DNA of 37,722 bases, taken from IMG/VR virus record IMGVR_UViG_3300044970_001318, positions 1 through 37,722 of that record, one strand, 5' to 3'. This stretch comes from a virus. This document shows positions 29,195 through 37,000 of the stretch, one piece after another (within the stretch, counting starts at the first letter, position 1; every line of letters starts with the position of its first letter). Made by a program: the position numbers and the translations under genes. Below the pieces are notes generated by a model. That model ran no database searches. It worked only from the letters and a program-made list of their open reading frames with translations, and was not told the origin of the DNA.

Positions 29195-29214
29195 GGCTGC
29201 ACTTGCAACTTTCT

Positions 29215-29679
29215 ATGAGCACGCAACGACACGGGCATTCTTTAAATGGAAAACGTTCTTTGACACACTCTACTTGGCACAACATGAAAACTCGTTGCCA
29301 AAATTCAAACACAAAAGCATATCGAAATTATGGCGCAAAAGGAATAAAAGTTTGCAGTAGATGGGATATATTTGAAAACTTTTTAGAAGATATGGGAGAA
29401 AGACCCGGACCAAACTATTCGCTTGAACGTATTGATTCAAGCAAAAACTATTGTCCCGAAAACTGTAAATGGGCGACGCGCACGGAACAAAACAGAAATC
29501 GCTCCATGTGCATTCTTATTACTATCGACGGCAGGCGTCAAACAGTAAAAGAATGGGCTATAGAGTTAGGTATAAATCGTCAAACAATTGAACGCCGTTT
29601 AAAACTAGGCTGGTCACATTACGATGCGGTAATGCAACCAGTTATTTTAGGTCAAAAATTCAAGAAGACCTCAGGGTAG
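29215..29679 (+). CDS. HNH/AP2-like homing endonuclease, 154 aa
   Basis: Begins STQRHGHSLNGKRSLTHSTW (start chosen by promoter spacing), then MKTRCQNSNTKAYRNYGAKG and IKVCSRWDIFENFLEDMGER, the metal-binding part, and YSLERIDSSKNYCPENCKWA then TRTEQNRNRS, the HNH core. The C-terminal part (WAIELGINRQTIERRLKLGW) is a helix-turn-helix that would recognise the target. Same core as the nuclease at 4198. The end overlaps the Dps gene tail to tail by 20 bases. Confidence 0.9.
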   Translation: MSTQRHGHSLNGKRSLTHSTWHNMKTRCQNSNTKAYRNYGAKGIKVCSRWDIFENFLEDMGERPGPNYSLERIDSSKNYCPENCKWATRTEQNRNRSMCILITIDGRRQTVKEWAIELGINRQTIERRLKLGWSHYDAVMQPVILGQKFKKTSG

Positions 29680-30214
29680 CTTTGATTTGCCAAGCAGCTT
29701 TAAAAGCCTGGCCCACGAGGTCAGCCATGTAGTTCTGGATGTCAATAGCCCCTACCTTGGCGGCCACAGGCTCTAGTTTCTTGGCCTTCATGCCAAGCTC
29801 CTCAAGGTTCTTGTAGTATACACCAAGCATTTCAGTGCCTTTATAGGAAGTCACTGCTTGCATGGGAGGAGCAGCATCCTTGAGACCACACCCACACATG
29901 GGCATCAGATAATCCATGCTACGGACAAACTCAGCAAGGGTATCGAACTGCTCAAGGTGCGCTTCGTACTGATCTTTGAGGAAGGCATGGACGCCCAAGA
30001 AGTTACCACCCTCGTAGTTCAAATGGATCAGATGACTCTGGGTCTCTAGTTCCTTTAGGTAGGCGCAAAGAGAGATGCACTGCTGGATGAAAGCACCCAC
30101 ATCACCACCAGCCTTGGACTTGGCAGGAGCTTTTGGCTTGTCCTGGGGCTGAGGAACAGCTTGAAGCTGAGGGGCTTCAACAGCCTGGTACTGTTGGGGT
30201 GCAGGGGTATACAT
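29660..30214 (-). CDS. Dps/ferritin-like protein, 184 aa
   Basis: The four ferroxidase residues of Dps are present with exact spacing: His64, His76, Asp91 and Glu95 (SHLIHLNYEGGNFLGVHAFL then KDQYEAHLEQFDTLAE), equal to His31, His43, Asp58 and Glu62 of L. innocua Dps. The fold would oxidise iron with peroxide and store it, or protect DNA. The first 38 residues are a Pro/Gln/Lys-rich tail, which in Dps proteins can bind DNA. The length of 184 is within range. Adjacent -10 TAAACT 20 nt upstream. Likely protects DNA in the infected cell under light stress. Confidence 0.8.
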   Translation of the reverse strand: MYTPAPQQYQAVEAPQLQAVPQPQDKPKAPAKSKAGGDVGAFIQQCISLCAYLKELETQSHLIHLNYEGGNFLGVHAFLKDQYEAHLEQFDTLAEFVRSMDYLMPMCGCGLKDAAPPMQAVTSYKGTEMLGVYYKNLEELGMKAKKLEPVAAKVGAIDIQNYMADLVGQAFKAAWQIKATLRSS

Positions 30215-30263
30215 AAGTCTTGATCAATAGTTCCAGTTTATCAGCCGTTAACACCTTAACGAC

Positions 30264-31592
30264 TTATCTTGAGATTTCCTCCCAGTCCATTGATGCATGC
30301 ACCGTAGAAGTACCTGCGGCAGCCGTTAAAACAAGACTTAACTCATACGGAGTATTCGTTAAACCGTCTCGCTCTAGCTGAAAACTAAACAATGCTTCTT
30401 TGAGGATGTCAATAGGAGCACTACTTTGATTACTAGAAGAGAAATACCCTTGCGCAAGAATACGACCACCCGTTGTAGCAGTACCTGTTAAGTTATATTC
30501 CACACTAGAGCTGGTTCCAGCACTAACCCAAGTGCCACCTGTAGTTGTAGCAGTAGCAACAACACGCCAAAGATAGTTGGTACTACTAACACCCAGCATT
30601 GAAAGGGCAGTAAGAATCACAATTGCATCTAAAGCGGTTGACTTAAGACGCAATGAGATAACAGGATAGAAAGTACCAGCCGTCGTTAAGTTATACGGTG
30701 CAGTAATGGTTGTACCAATAGCTTGTTGCAGGCCACGTAATTCATAGCCACCTTCCGAAAGTACGGTAGAACAAATTTGTTTTAGTGTGCTGCTACTAGC
30801 AGTTGTATTGGTATTGGTGATTTCGTAACGAAGCGGAAGTGATGCCGTGGTGATATAGGTTGAAGTAATTAAGTTGGCATGATGGAATGAATGGCAGTGG
30901 ACAAATTGACCGTTGATAATAAAACCAAGGCGCACCGTACCAAGCCCAAGCCATTCAATATCCATCCAAAAGATTTGAGCTTTGCTTAAATCCAGTGTGT
31001 ACCCAGATGGACCTGTGCCATCCATTGGGTCTACATTCCAGTCAGCCTTAGCAACTTTGGTGTCAACAGGAGAACCTGTAACTGAGCTACGCTCAACAAG
31101 AGATACGGTAGTACCATCCTGCTCAATGAACATACCATTACTTGCGCCATAGTAGCCAACACGTTGCCGCAGATTTGCTTTAGCTGCGTTCATCACAAAC
31201 GTGGACATAACCAACAGGGATTTCCCTGGCTGGTATGAAAAACATTTTGTTGTTTCTCGTACAATTGAAGAACCAGAAGCTGTGGTTGTATTGAGTGTTA
31301 CTAGTCCAGCATTAGCATCGAACGTTGTGGTACCACCAGTTCCTGTAGCCGTGGTCCACAGGCCATTATCTTTGTAGCGATGGCTTGAATCAAATAGTGT
31401 TAAAGGACTAGCAACACGTAAACGGCCAAATGCATCAGAGCCCGTACCACCAGCTTGAACAGTAACCGTCCCACTAGTTGTCGTTGTTACTTCAATAGGT
31501 TGTCCACTAGCAGTAGTGACGACAATTCCAGAACCGTAATCGGCGTAACCAGAGGTACCATCGCCGTAGTCATTGGTATAACGAATAATCAC
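30264..31592 (-). CDS. Virion structural protein (fibre or head decoration), 442 aa
   Basis: The frame is open to 31847, but that part overlaps the opposite gene, whereas GTG 31592 starts IIRYTNDYGDGTSGYADYGS, a natural N-terminus. The protein is beta-rich with many Thr, Ser and Gly, and shows AFGRLRVASPLTLFDSSHRY, QIFWMDIEWLGLGTVRLGFI and SSVEYNLTGTATTGGRILAQ, segments I have seen in phage structural proteins. No enzyme site is seen. It is divergent from the gene at 31669. Confidence 0.75.
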   Translation of the reverse strand: MIIRYTNDYGDGTSGYADYGSGIVVTTASGQPIEVTTTTSGTVTVQAGGTGSDAFGRLRVASPLTLFDSSHRYKDNGLWTTATGTGGTTTFDANAGLVTLNTTTASGSSIVRETTKCFSYQPGKSLLVMSTFVMNAAKANLRQRVGYYGASNGMFIEQDGTTVSLVERSSVTGSPVDTKVAKADWNVDPMDGTGPSGYTLDLSKAQIFWMDIEWLGLGTVRLGFIINGQFVHCHSFHHANLITSTYITTASLPLRYEITNTNTTASSSTLKQICSTVLSEGGYELRGLQQAIGTTITAPYNLTTAGTFYPVISLRLKSTALDAIVILTALSMLGVSSTNYLWRVVATATTTGGTWVSAGTSSSVEYNLTGTATTGGRILAQGYFSSSNQSSAPIDILKEALFSFQLERDGLTNTPYELSLVLTAAAGTSTVHASMDWEEISR

Positions 31593-31640
31593 TTTGCCAA
31601 CACAGATACTTTCTATTAGTTTAGTTGAGGCAACCTTTGT

Positions 31641-31646
31641 TAGACT
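31641..31646 (+). promoter_or_regulatory. -10 element TAGACT for the gene at 31669
   Basis: TAGACT ends 22 nt before the ATG at 31669. A weaker TAATAG (31613-31618, minus strand) lies 20 nt before GTG 31592. Confidence 0.4.
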
Positions 31647-31668
31647 TGTAAAAAATAGGTTATAAACA

Positions 31669-32301
31669 ATGCCTTTAGTACGCGAGAACTCACAACTGTA
31701 TGAAGTTATCAAAGTCGGTACAGTTGCTGGTGAAACTTTAAATACTTCAATTTCAGGTGTAACACCATCTAACGGTACTCTGCCAGTTAGCGATAGTAAT
31801 AGTAGCCTTACCGTAGATGGCAGGGCATTTCGTGCTGCAGTAACCATTACTCGTCCCAGTAATACTACTGCTTATACTGCCGGTGATGTTGTTGGTAGCA
31901 CTAGTGGCAGTGCAATCATTACATTGCCCAGCATTGGTCCTAGCGGCGGTTATGTATTGCTTCAATCAGTGCGTCTTCTGATTGGTAGCACCAGTGTCCC
32001 CAGTGGCATGGGCGCATTCCGGCTCCATCTATATACCGCAACTCCCAATGCTATTGCAGATAATTCTCCTTTTGATTTGATGAGTAGCGAGGTAGCTAAC
32101 TACGCTGGTTATATTGATTTACCTGCACCGCAAGACCTTGGCAGTACGTTATTCACGCAGGCTGATTACTGTGGTACGGCCATTAAGCTAGCCACTGCAA
32201 GCACCAGTTTGTTTGCCGAGCTGGAAACTCGTGGTGCATTTACTCCCGCAAGTGCCACTTTATTTGATCTCCGCGTGATGACGCTGGAGGCAGGACTCTG
32301 A
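31669..32301 (+). CDS. Virion structural protein, 210 aa
   Basis: The product MPLVRENSQLYEVIKVGTVA onward is beta-rich and Ser/Thr/Gly-rich, with SLTVDGRAFRAAVTITRPSN and RLLIGSTSVPSGMGAFRLHL, a pattern common in phage tail or head fibre proteins. No enzyme motif. It overlaps the next gene by one base (TGATG). Probably a component of the same structure as the two genes downstream. Confidence 0.7.
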   Translation: MPLVRENSQLYEVIKVGTVAGETLNTSISGVTPSNGTLPVSDSNSSLTVDGRAFRAAVTITRPSNTTAYTAGDVVGSTSGSAIITLPSIGPSGGYVLLQSVRLLIGSTSVPSGMGAFRLHLYTATPNAIADNSPFDLMSSEVANYAGYIDLPAPQDLGSTLFTQADYCGTAIKLATASTSLFAELETRGAFTPASATLFDLRVMTLEAGL

Positions 32302-33623
32302 TGCTCGGCTCAGCAGCATTTCGTACAGCAGTTGCCCCTGGCGGCGTATTAGCTGGCCCATGGGTTAAGAATGAACTGTGGCGTCGTGCTCGCGCTGTAC
32401 CCAGTCTCGATCTGCGTTTTGCTGACAACAAAACCCTGACCGACGCTGCTAGCGGCCAAAACCTCGTCACCTTCACCCGCGCCAGCAGCGCCACGTTTGT
32501 GGGCAGCGACGGGCTGATCAAGACGGCGACGACGGACGAACCACGCTTCGACCACAACCCAACGACCGGCGAAAGCCTGGGCCTGCTGGTAGAGGAGCAG
32601 AGGACGAATTTGGTACTTAACAGCGAACAGTTTAATGACGCAAGTTGGACAAAAACAAACTCCACTATTACAGCAAATACGATTGTTTCGCCCGATGGAT
32701 CGACAACAGGCGACAGCATAACGTCAAACGCTGGAATACTGGGTCATGTTGTTCAAAATGTAAGCCAAACTACAGGCACAACGTACACCCTTAGTACTTT
32801 TGCAAAAGCGAATCAATACACTTTCTGTCAATTAAGAATTACAGGCGCTGTTGTGGGGGCAATCACAAGGGCGTATTTTAACTTGGCAGCAGGAACAGTT
32901 ACTGGAGCGGTAAACTGTACTGCGTCCATAGCACCTGTTGGCAACGGTTGGTACAGGTGTTCAATTACCTACACCACTATTTCAACGGCAACAGCATCAC
33001 CAAGAATCTACGGTCAGGTGGATGCTTCTGACACGGTAGGCGACGGCACCTCTGGCATCTACATCTGGGGTGCCCAAATAGAAGCCGGCGCCTTCCCCAC
33101 CAGCTACATCCCCACCACCACTGCCACAGTTACCCGCAGTGCAGACGTGGCCAGCATCACGGGCGCGAACTTCAGCAGCTGGTATCGGCAGGATGAGGGG
33201 ACTATGTTTGCGGATAGCGTTCAAGCAAACGTTACCCCTGTTTCACGCATAGTTGCTGCTTCAAACAATGCAACTTCAAATAGAATTATTCTAAGCAGGG
33301 CATCTGCTTCAGGTGGTAACATTAACCTTACTGTTACTGATGCGGGTATTGTTCAAGTTTCTTCCGTATCTTTAGGAACTAGTATTGCCGCTGGAACATC
33401 AAATAAAGTTGCTGCTGTTTACAAGGCCGCTGATTTTGCAGGCAGCGTCAATGGTCTGACACCTGTAACTCAAGGAACTGGAACAGTACCTGGTGTGCTG
33501 ACGCAACTAACCATTGGCTGTGGGGAAATTCTAGGCGGTAACCCAATGACCGGCACCATCAAACGCTTCACCTTCTGGCCCCAGCGCCTCCCCAACAGCA
33601 CCCTCCAGGCGGTGACCCAATGA
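32301..33623 (+). CDS. Mosaic fibre/adhesin-like protein, 440 aa
   Basis: The N-terminal part has SLDLRFADNKTLTDAASGQN then LVTFTRASSATFVGSDGLIK and LLVEEQRTNL, and the later part IYIWGAQIEAGAFPTSYIPT, a module pair found in many phage proteins (concanavalin-like or carbohydrate-binding regions). A second beta domain follows. GC-rich modules (32380-32620, 33015-33200) alternate with AT-rich ones (32620-33010, 33200-33540), which is a sign of mosaic shuffling. It ends IKRFTFWPQRLPNSTLQAVT and overlaps the next gene by four bases. Probable host-recognition protein. Confidence 0.75.
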   Translation: MLGSAAFRTAVAPGGVLAGPWVKNELWRRARAVPSLDLRFADNKTLTDAASGQNLVTFTRASSATFVGSDGLIKTATTDEPRFDHNPTTGESLGLLVEEQRTNLVLNSEQFNDASWTKTNSTITANTIVSPDGSTTGDSITSNAGILGHVVQNVSQTTGTTYTLSTFAKANQYTFCQLRITGAVVGAITRAYFNLAAGTVTGAVNCTASIAPVGNGWYRCSITYTTISTATASPRIYGQVDASDTVGDGTSGIYIWGAQIEAGAFPTSYIPTTTATVTRSADVASITGANFSSWYRQDEGTMFADSVQANVTPVSRIVAASNNATSNRIILSRASASGGNINLTVTDAGIVQVSSVSLGTSIAAGTSNKVAAVYKAADFAGSVNGLTPVTQGTGTVPGVLTQLTIGCGEILGGNPMTGTIKRFTFWPQRLPNSTLQAVTQ

Positions 33624-33856
33624 CCCACTACCTACGCTTTCCCGACAAAGCCACCGGAATGGCCACGCTGACCAAGGCCGGCTTCACTGACGCCGAGGGC
33701 ACCGTGCTCACCGCCAGCCACATCCATGCTTTAGATGTGATTGGTTTAATTGATGGTTACTCCGGATGGCATGTAAATTACATTGGTGATTTACCAAGTG
33801 ACTGGACAGTTTACCTAGTAACCCCTGCAGAACCAATCAGAGTTTTTGCAACTTAG
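33620..33856 (+). CDS. Small fibre-associated protein, 78 aa, mosaic
   Basis: Starts in an ATGA overlap with the fibre gene. The first 36 codons (MTHYLRFPDKATGMATLTKA) are GC-rich, the rest (ALDVIGLIDGYSGWHVNYIG) AT-rich, with the change near 33728. Small proteins ending WHVNY(I/L)GxLPxxW are common beside fibre genes. It is probably a fibre-assembly or tip protein. The end overlaps the convergent zinc-finger-like gene by 20 bases. Confidence 0.7.
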   Translation: MTHYLRFPDKATGMATLTKAGFTDAEGTVLTASHIHALDVIGLIDGYSGWHVNYIGDLPSDWTVYLVTPAEPIRVFAT

Positions 33857-34079
33857 ATTTTTTTATATATAGCTTACGCATTTCTTTGTGGCTTAAACCA
33901 CCATAGTCTCGTGGCTCTGTAACAGGTACATCCTTGGAACCGCAAACACCGCAATCACCAACGTGGTAAGTAGCGTAATGAGACGGAGGTCCTACATATG
34001 CACTACCCTTGTACCAAATCCCGTGGGTTCTCCCACAGTCATCACAGATCCATTCAGGGTAATACTCTTGCGTTTTCAT
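33837..34079 (-). CDS. Small zinc-ribbon-like protein, 80 aa
   Basis: MKTQEYYPEWICDDCGRTHG then WYKGSAYVGPPSHYATYHVG and DCGVCGSKDVPVTEPRDYGG. Two Cys pairs (CDDC and CGVC) about 30 residues apart would bind one zinc. I chose ATG 34079 over the upstream in-frame codon at 34091. Function unknown; zinc ribbons of this size occur in many phage genes. Confidence 0.7.
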   Translation of the reverse strand: MKTQEYYPEWICDDCGRTHGIWYKGSAYVGPPSHYATYHVGDCGVCGSKDVPVTEPRDYGGLSHKEMRKLYIKKSKLQKL

Positions 34080-34081
34080 TA

Positions 34082-34483
34082 TTACTTGCAACGCAGCAGG
34101 TCAACTAGCTCTTGAGCTTTATCATGTTCTTTTTTGACATGCTCAGCATTGTTACATGCAGCAGCCAGGAAACATTCAAAGAGTTCAGCGCCTGACATCT
34201 CATTAAAGAACTCAGCAATTGTGTCAGCAAAATACTCAGTTGCTTTTTCTTTGCGGCTAGAAGCAAACCTTTCTTCAGTAAAGAACTCACTCCAAGTCAT
34301 GTTCTCAGGATTAACTCCATCCCATCCTGGCATAACACTCTTGACATTGCTTGTATCATGAAGAGACTCACGTGAGCTTTTAGAGGCACCAGGCGTATCA
34401 ATCTCAGCAATTACACGGTTAGCTCGATACCATTCTTGCCATTTACCAATGGCATTCATCGGTTCATTCACTTGATCTTTCAT
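34082..34483 (-). CDS. Hypothetical protein, 133 aa
   Basis: The product is helical and acidic with MKDQVNEPMNAIGKWQEWYR, VMPGWDGVNPENMTWSEFFT and AELFECFLAAACNNAEHVKK. No motif is recognised. It lies just after a terminator of the upstream genes, so it needs its own promoter, which I could not find. Confidence 0.65.
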   Translation of the reverse strand: MKDQVNEPMNAIGKWQEWYRANRVIAEIDTPGASKSSRESLHDTSNVKSVMPGWDGVNPENMTWSEFFTEERFASSRKEKATEYFADTIAEFFNEMSGAELFECFLAAACNNAEHVKKEHDKAQELVDLLRCK

Positions 34484-34492
34484 AACAAAAAA

Positions 34493-34518
34493 GAACGTAC
34501 CACTAGTGTGGCACGTTC
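34493..34518 (-). terminator. Rho-independent terminator between minus-strand genes
   Basis: GAACGT and ACGTTC, then CCAC and GTGG, pair (one A-C mismatch) around TAGT. Read on the minus strand it is followed by TTCTTTTTTG. It is placed after the 97-aa gene at 34547. Confidence 0.8.
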
Positions 34519-34546
34519 CATAAGTATAAATTGTTTAACTTGAACT

Positions 34547-34840
34547 TTAGGCTGCAACCTCAAGTTTATTTTGTTTTGCTACCAATTCCTCGTATTCTTT
34601 AACTGCGGCAAGCATTTCAAAGTACCGTTCACGCATTGTGGTACCAGCTTCGGTCAAGCAGAACCGTTCCCACAGACCCGTGTAGCAATGGTCAGCTGGC
34701 TTGTAGACCTGGTACAGGCGCTCCATAAAGTCAGCCTTCTTCTGCTCCTCCACCACGTCCCAGTTACGCAGTTGCTCTTTCAACCAAGGTGTATCGAAGG
34801 CACCAGTGGTATTCAGTTTCTTAAGAAGTTCTTCAGTCAT
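34547..34840 (-). CDS. Hypothetical protein, 97 aa
   Basis: ATG 34840 (MTEELLKKLNTTGAFDTPWL) is preferred over 34897, as the region before it lies inside the upstream gene. The product has CYTGLWERFCLTEAGTTMRE and helical ends. No family is known. A terminator follows. Confidence 0.65.
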   Translation of the reverse strand: MTEELLKKLNTTGAFDTPWLKEQLRNWDVVEEQKKADFMERLYQVYKPADHCYTGLWERFCLTEAGTTMRERYFEMLAAVKEYEELVAKQNKLEVAA

Positions 34841-35030
34841 TGGAATCAATTGCGGTGATGGAAGTGAAGACACCTTTGACGGCAGGGCTGGTTTCAAAGA
34901 GGAGATCGTCTAGCTCATCCTGGAGAGCAATAGCAATATCCTGTGCAGTGCGACCGCCAAAGCTGTCGTACTCAACCTCAAGATCAACCGCAAACGATAC
35001 GGTTAGCCGAGGAACAATAACTGGTTCCAT
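34833..35030 (-). CDS. Hypothetical acidic protein, 65 aa
   Basis: ATG 35030 (MEPVIVPRLTVSFAVDLEVE) begins the natural part; the frame is open to 35105 but that part overlaps the upstream gene in another frame. It overlaps the downstream gene by 8 bases. It is acidic, with EVEYDSFGGRTAQDIAIAL. Function unknown. Confidence 0.6.
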   Translation of the reverse strand: MEPVIVPRLTVSFAVDLEVEYDSFGGRTAQDIAIALQDELDDLLFETSPAVKGVFTSITAIDSND

Positions 35031-35055
35031 TGCTGGTAGTAAAGACTGAATTACT

Positions 35056-35313
35056 TTACAGCAACTTCTCCAAAGAGTGCACTTGATTTTGCTGATAGTA
35101 ACCAAGACGCTCTTGGATCAGATGCGTGTAATTGATGGCAGCATCAACCATCTCAGTTGCGTCCATTGATGAAGCAAGGTTTTCATTTGCTAACATCCCT
35201 GCTGTTAACGCAGTAACCTGCCATTCAAGCTTGGTACCCACCAATGCGGGAAGAGGTGTCCCTGCCTGAGTGAAACCCGCCAGTAAATCAACCAGCTTAC
35301 TTTCATCAGACAT
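35056..35313 (-). CDS. Hypothetical protein, 85 aa
   Basis: MSDESKLVDLLAGFTQAGTP, then ANENLASSMDATEMVDAAIN and YTHLIQERLGYYQQNQ. Helical and soluble, without motif. It has a TACAAT box 22 nt upstream, so it starts a unit of three small genes ending at the terminator at 34493. Confidence 0.65.
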   Translation of the reverse strand: MSDESKLVDLLAGFTQAGTPLPALVGTKLEWQVTALTAGMLANENLASSMDATEMVDAAINYTHLIQERLGYYQQNQVHSLEKLL

Positions 35314-35335
35314 GGAACACCTCTTGTATCTATTT

Positions 35336-35341
35336 ATTGTA
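35336..35341 (-). promoter_or_regulatory. -10 element TACAAT for the gene at 35313
   Basis: TACAAT (minus strand) ends 22 nt before ATG 35313. Confidence 0.45.
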
Positions 35342-35348
35342 TGGCAAC

Positions 35349-35567
35349 TTATTTATCACCACGTGCCAGGTAGTACCAGTAGGCACGAGCTGCGTTCTGG
35401 TGGAAGCGTTTACCAAGCAAAAGCTTAAGTTTCTTTTGCTCAAGCTCATCAACCTTATCGTTGTGATAAGGCACTGGCTCGTCACCGTCACACAGCATGG
35501 ACATCTCCAGTTCATTCATCTGGATCTGGAGATTGAAGTCATCAACACTATGGTTGTGACATGACAT
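35349..35567 (-). CDS. Hypothetical protein, 72 aa
   Basis: The longer frame upstream (to 35924) runs opposite in phase to the Gp157-like gene and is a shadow, so I start at ATG 35567 (MSCHNHSVDDFNLQIQMNEL). It is helical with a basic end (KKLKLLLGKRFHQNAARAYW). No family is recognised. It follows the Gp157-like gene by 22 bases. Confidence 0.6.
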   Translation of the reverse strand: MSCHNHSVDDFNLQIQMNELEMSMLCDGDEPVPYHNDKVDELEQKKLKLLLGKRFHQNAARAYWYYLARGDK

Positions 35568-35589
35568 GCGGATGTGTGCATCCTCGAGA

Positions 35590-36303
35590 TCAGTCGGTGG
35601 CTCCAGCTTCTGGTAGAAGTTCTCCGAGATGTTCGGATGCCTCCAGATCCACTGACTTGTCTGAGAAGATGCGCTTGGAACGGACCGAGTATTCTTGGAC
35701 AACTTTGACTCCGTGTGGTAGGTGCTGACCGGTTTGGTAGGCGTTGCGGATGGCATCGAGGTTGGGGAGAACTTCTTGTTTAGTTCGAGGTTCAGTCCTT
35801 TCTTCAAGGACTTCTCCTGACATTGAACGTACCACGATTCGTTTGGTTGTGGTTGTTTCTTCCTCAATGCAAAATTTGTTGCGTTCTTCAGTGTCCCAAA
35901 ACTCTGGGTCTGACGTGATCTCAACAGTTAACTCCTTCTTACGTATGAGGGTGAATTGATAATTGCGTCCACTGATCTTATTGGAATCAGATGGCAGTGC
36001 ACGCTTTAACCAATTTAGCAAACCCTTGAGGGATCGGAGTTGAGATTCATGGTGACGCTTGGCTTGGGTAATGAGATCCCCTTCCTTCTTGATGCGTTCA
36101 AGAGCATCCTCATGGGCCGCCATAGCGTAATAGATACGGTCGACCTTCTCTGAACGGAGAGAGGCACAGGCCTCCAGCTCAGCTTGCGCCAGCTCTTGGG
36201 ACTCAGGAGTAAGTAGAGGCAGTGATTTTTCAATAACACGGTAGTGCTCGTAGAGTTTGAGGATGTTTAGATCCTTGAGTTTAGCTTGAGTGAGTTGAGT
36301 CAT
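35590..36303 (-). CDS. Siphovirus Gp157-like protein, 237 aa
   Basis: The layout fits phage Gp157-type proteins: an N-terminal long helical region (residues about 20-80), LKGLLNWLKRALPSDSNKIS, then YQFTLIRKKELTVEI, and a KxxP-like helix. In lactococcal phages such proteins have been linked to phage resistance or to replication, but the role is not clear. It is part of a minus-strand operon of small genes. The match rests on overall pattern. Confidence 0.65.
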   Translation of the reverse strand: MTQLTQAKLKDLNILKLYEHYRVIEKSLPLLTPESQELAQAELEACASLRSEKVDRIYYAMAAHEDALERIKKEGDLITQAKRHHESQLRSLKGLLNWLKRALPSDSNKISGRNYQFTLIRKKELTVEITSDPEFWDTEERNKFCIEEETTTTKRIVVRSMSGEVLEERTEPRTKQEVLPNLDAIRNAYQTGQHLPHGVKVVQEYSVRSKRIFSDKSVDLEASEHLGELLPEAGATD

Positions 36304-36306
36304 GGC

Positions 36307-36426
36307 TCAGATGTTTTGGAGATGAGCTTGAAGTTTGTTTAGTGCATAGGCCAGCAGCGCTGCGGCTGCTGTCCAAAGAATATCTTTGAGAACAGGAAGA
36401 ACAATTGATGCAATGGCTTCGAACAT
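36307..36426 (-). CDS. Small hydrophobic (holin-like) peptide, 39 aa
   Basis: MFEAIASIVLPVLKDILWTA then AAALLAYALNKLQAHLQNI: a single hydrophobic amphipathic helix with a short basic end. Its size and composition resemble small membrane peptides of phages, including some holins. It lies between the 108-aa gene and the Gp157-like gene, with stop and next start three bases apart. Confidence 0.6.
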   Translation of the reverse strand: MFEAIASIVLPVLKDILWTAAAALLAYALNKLQAHLQNI

Positions 36427-36478
36427 GAGTTGGTTGTATATGGGGTGGTCAGTTTTACGTCATAACCAGGACGATTGA

Positions 36479-36805
36479 TCACTCTGGTTTTACCAGAAGT
36501 TCTTTAATAGATTTAATTTCATCCATTACATCTTGCCGACTAAAACCTGTGATTGGATCGTAGGCACGTTCTGCAATTTTCTCAGGGTTTTCAGTCTTCT
36601 GGAGAATACGAGCATCATCGTTTGCATCATACGTAACGCTTTCATACATCTTCCAGATCACGCTATGGGGCCACCCATTAAGATCCACGTCGTTCTCTCG
36701 TGCTACAGAAACAAGTGCACGCATTGTTACAAAAAGAAACCTTGCTTTGTCTTCAAAGATTTCAAGGTAACGATCTTCATCAAGGCCGTAAGTGTCAATC
36801 GACAT
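36479..36805 (-). CDS. Hypothetical protein, 108 aa
   Basis: ATG 36805 (MSIDTYGLDEDRYLEIFEDK) is chosen over the TTG at 36814. The product has RALVSVARENDVDLNGWPHS and AERAYDPITGFSRQDVMDEI. Helical, with no known motif. It overlaps the upstream stop by 11 bases. Confidence 0.65.
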   Translation of the reverse strand: MSIDTYGLDEDRYLEIFEDKARFLFVTMRALVSVARENDVDLNGWPHSVIWKMYESVTYDANDDARILQKTENPEKIAERAYDPITGFSRQDVMDEIKSIKELLVKPE

Positions 36806-36998
36806 AGCAATCAAGTGCGTTGGTTAATGCTTCGATGATAAAGGATTTTTGTCCTTCTTCACCAAGGTTTGTCCAGTATTCAAGATCTGGATCTTCATTG
36901 TCCCAGTGAATGTAGATAGTGCAACCACCATCCTCTTCATCAATGACTTCCACCTCTAGCTTTTCAAACCAATTGGTGGTTATTTTTTCTTTAGTCAT
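36795..36998 (-). CDS. Small acidic protein, 67 aa
   Basis: ATG 36998 (MTKEKITTNWFEKLEVEVID) is preferred over the TTG at 37004. Very acidic (EDPDLEYWTN, GEEGQKSFIIEAL). It could act as a DNA-mimic or inhibitor protein judging by charge, but there is no evidence beyond composition. Confidence 0.6.
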   Translation of the reverse strand: MTKEKITTNWFEKLEVEVIDEEDGGCTIYIHWDNEDPDLEYWTNLGEEGQKSFIIEALTNALDCYVD

Positions 36999-37000
36999 TG

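Noticed and set aside
31593-31847. N-terminal extension of the 442-residue virion gene
   Set aside because: It overlaps the divergent gene at 31669 and its promoter, and reads as low-quality hydrophobic sequence; GTG 31592 gives a natural start.
35568-35924. Upstream extension of the 72-residue gene (191-residue frame)
   Set aside because: It overlaps the Gp157-like gene in another frame, and its residues (Ser/Thr/Lys-rich) look like shadow translation.
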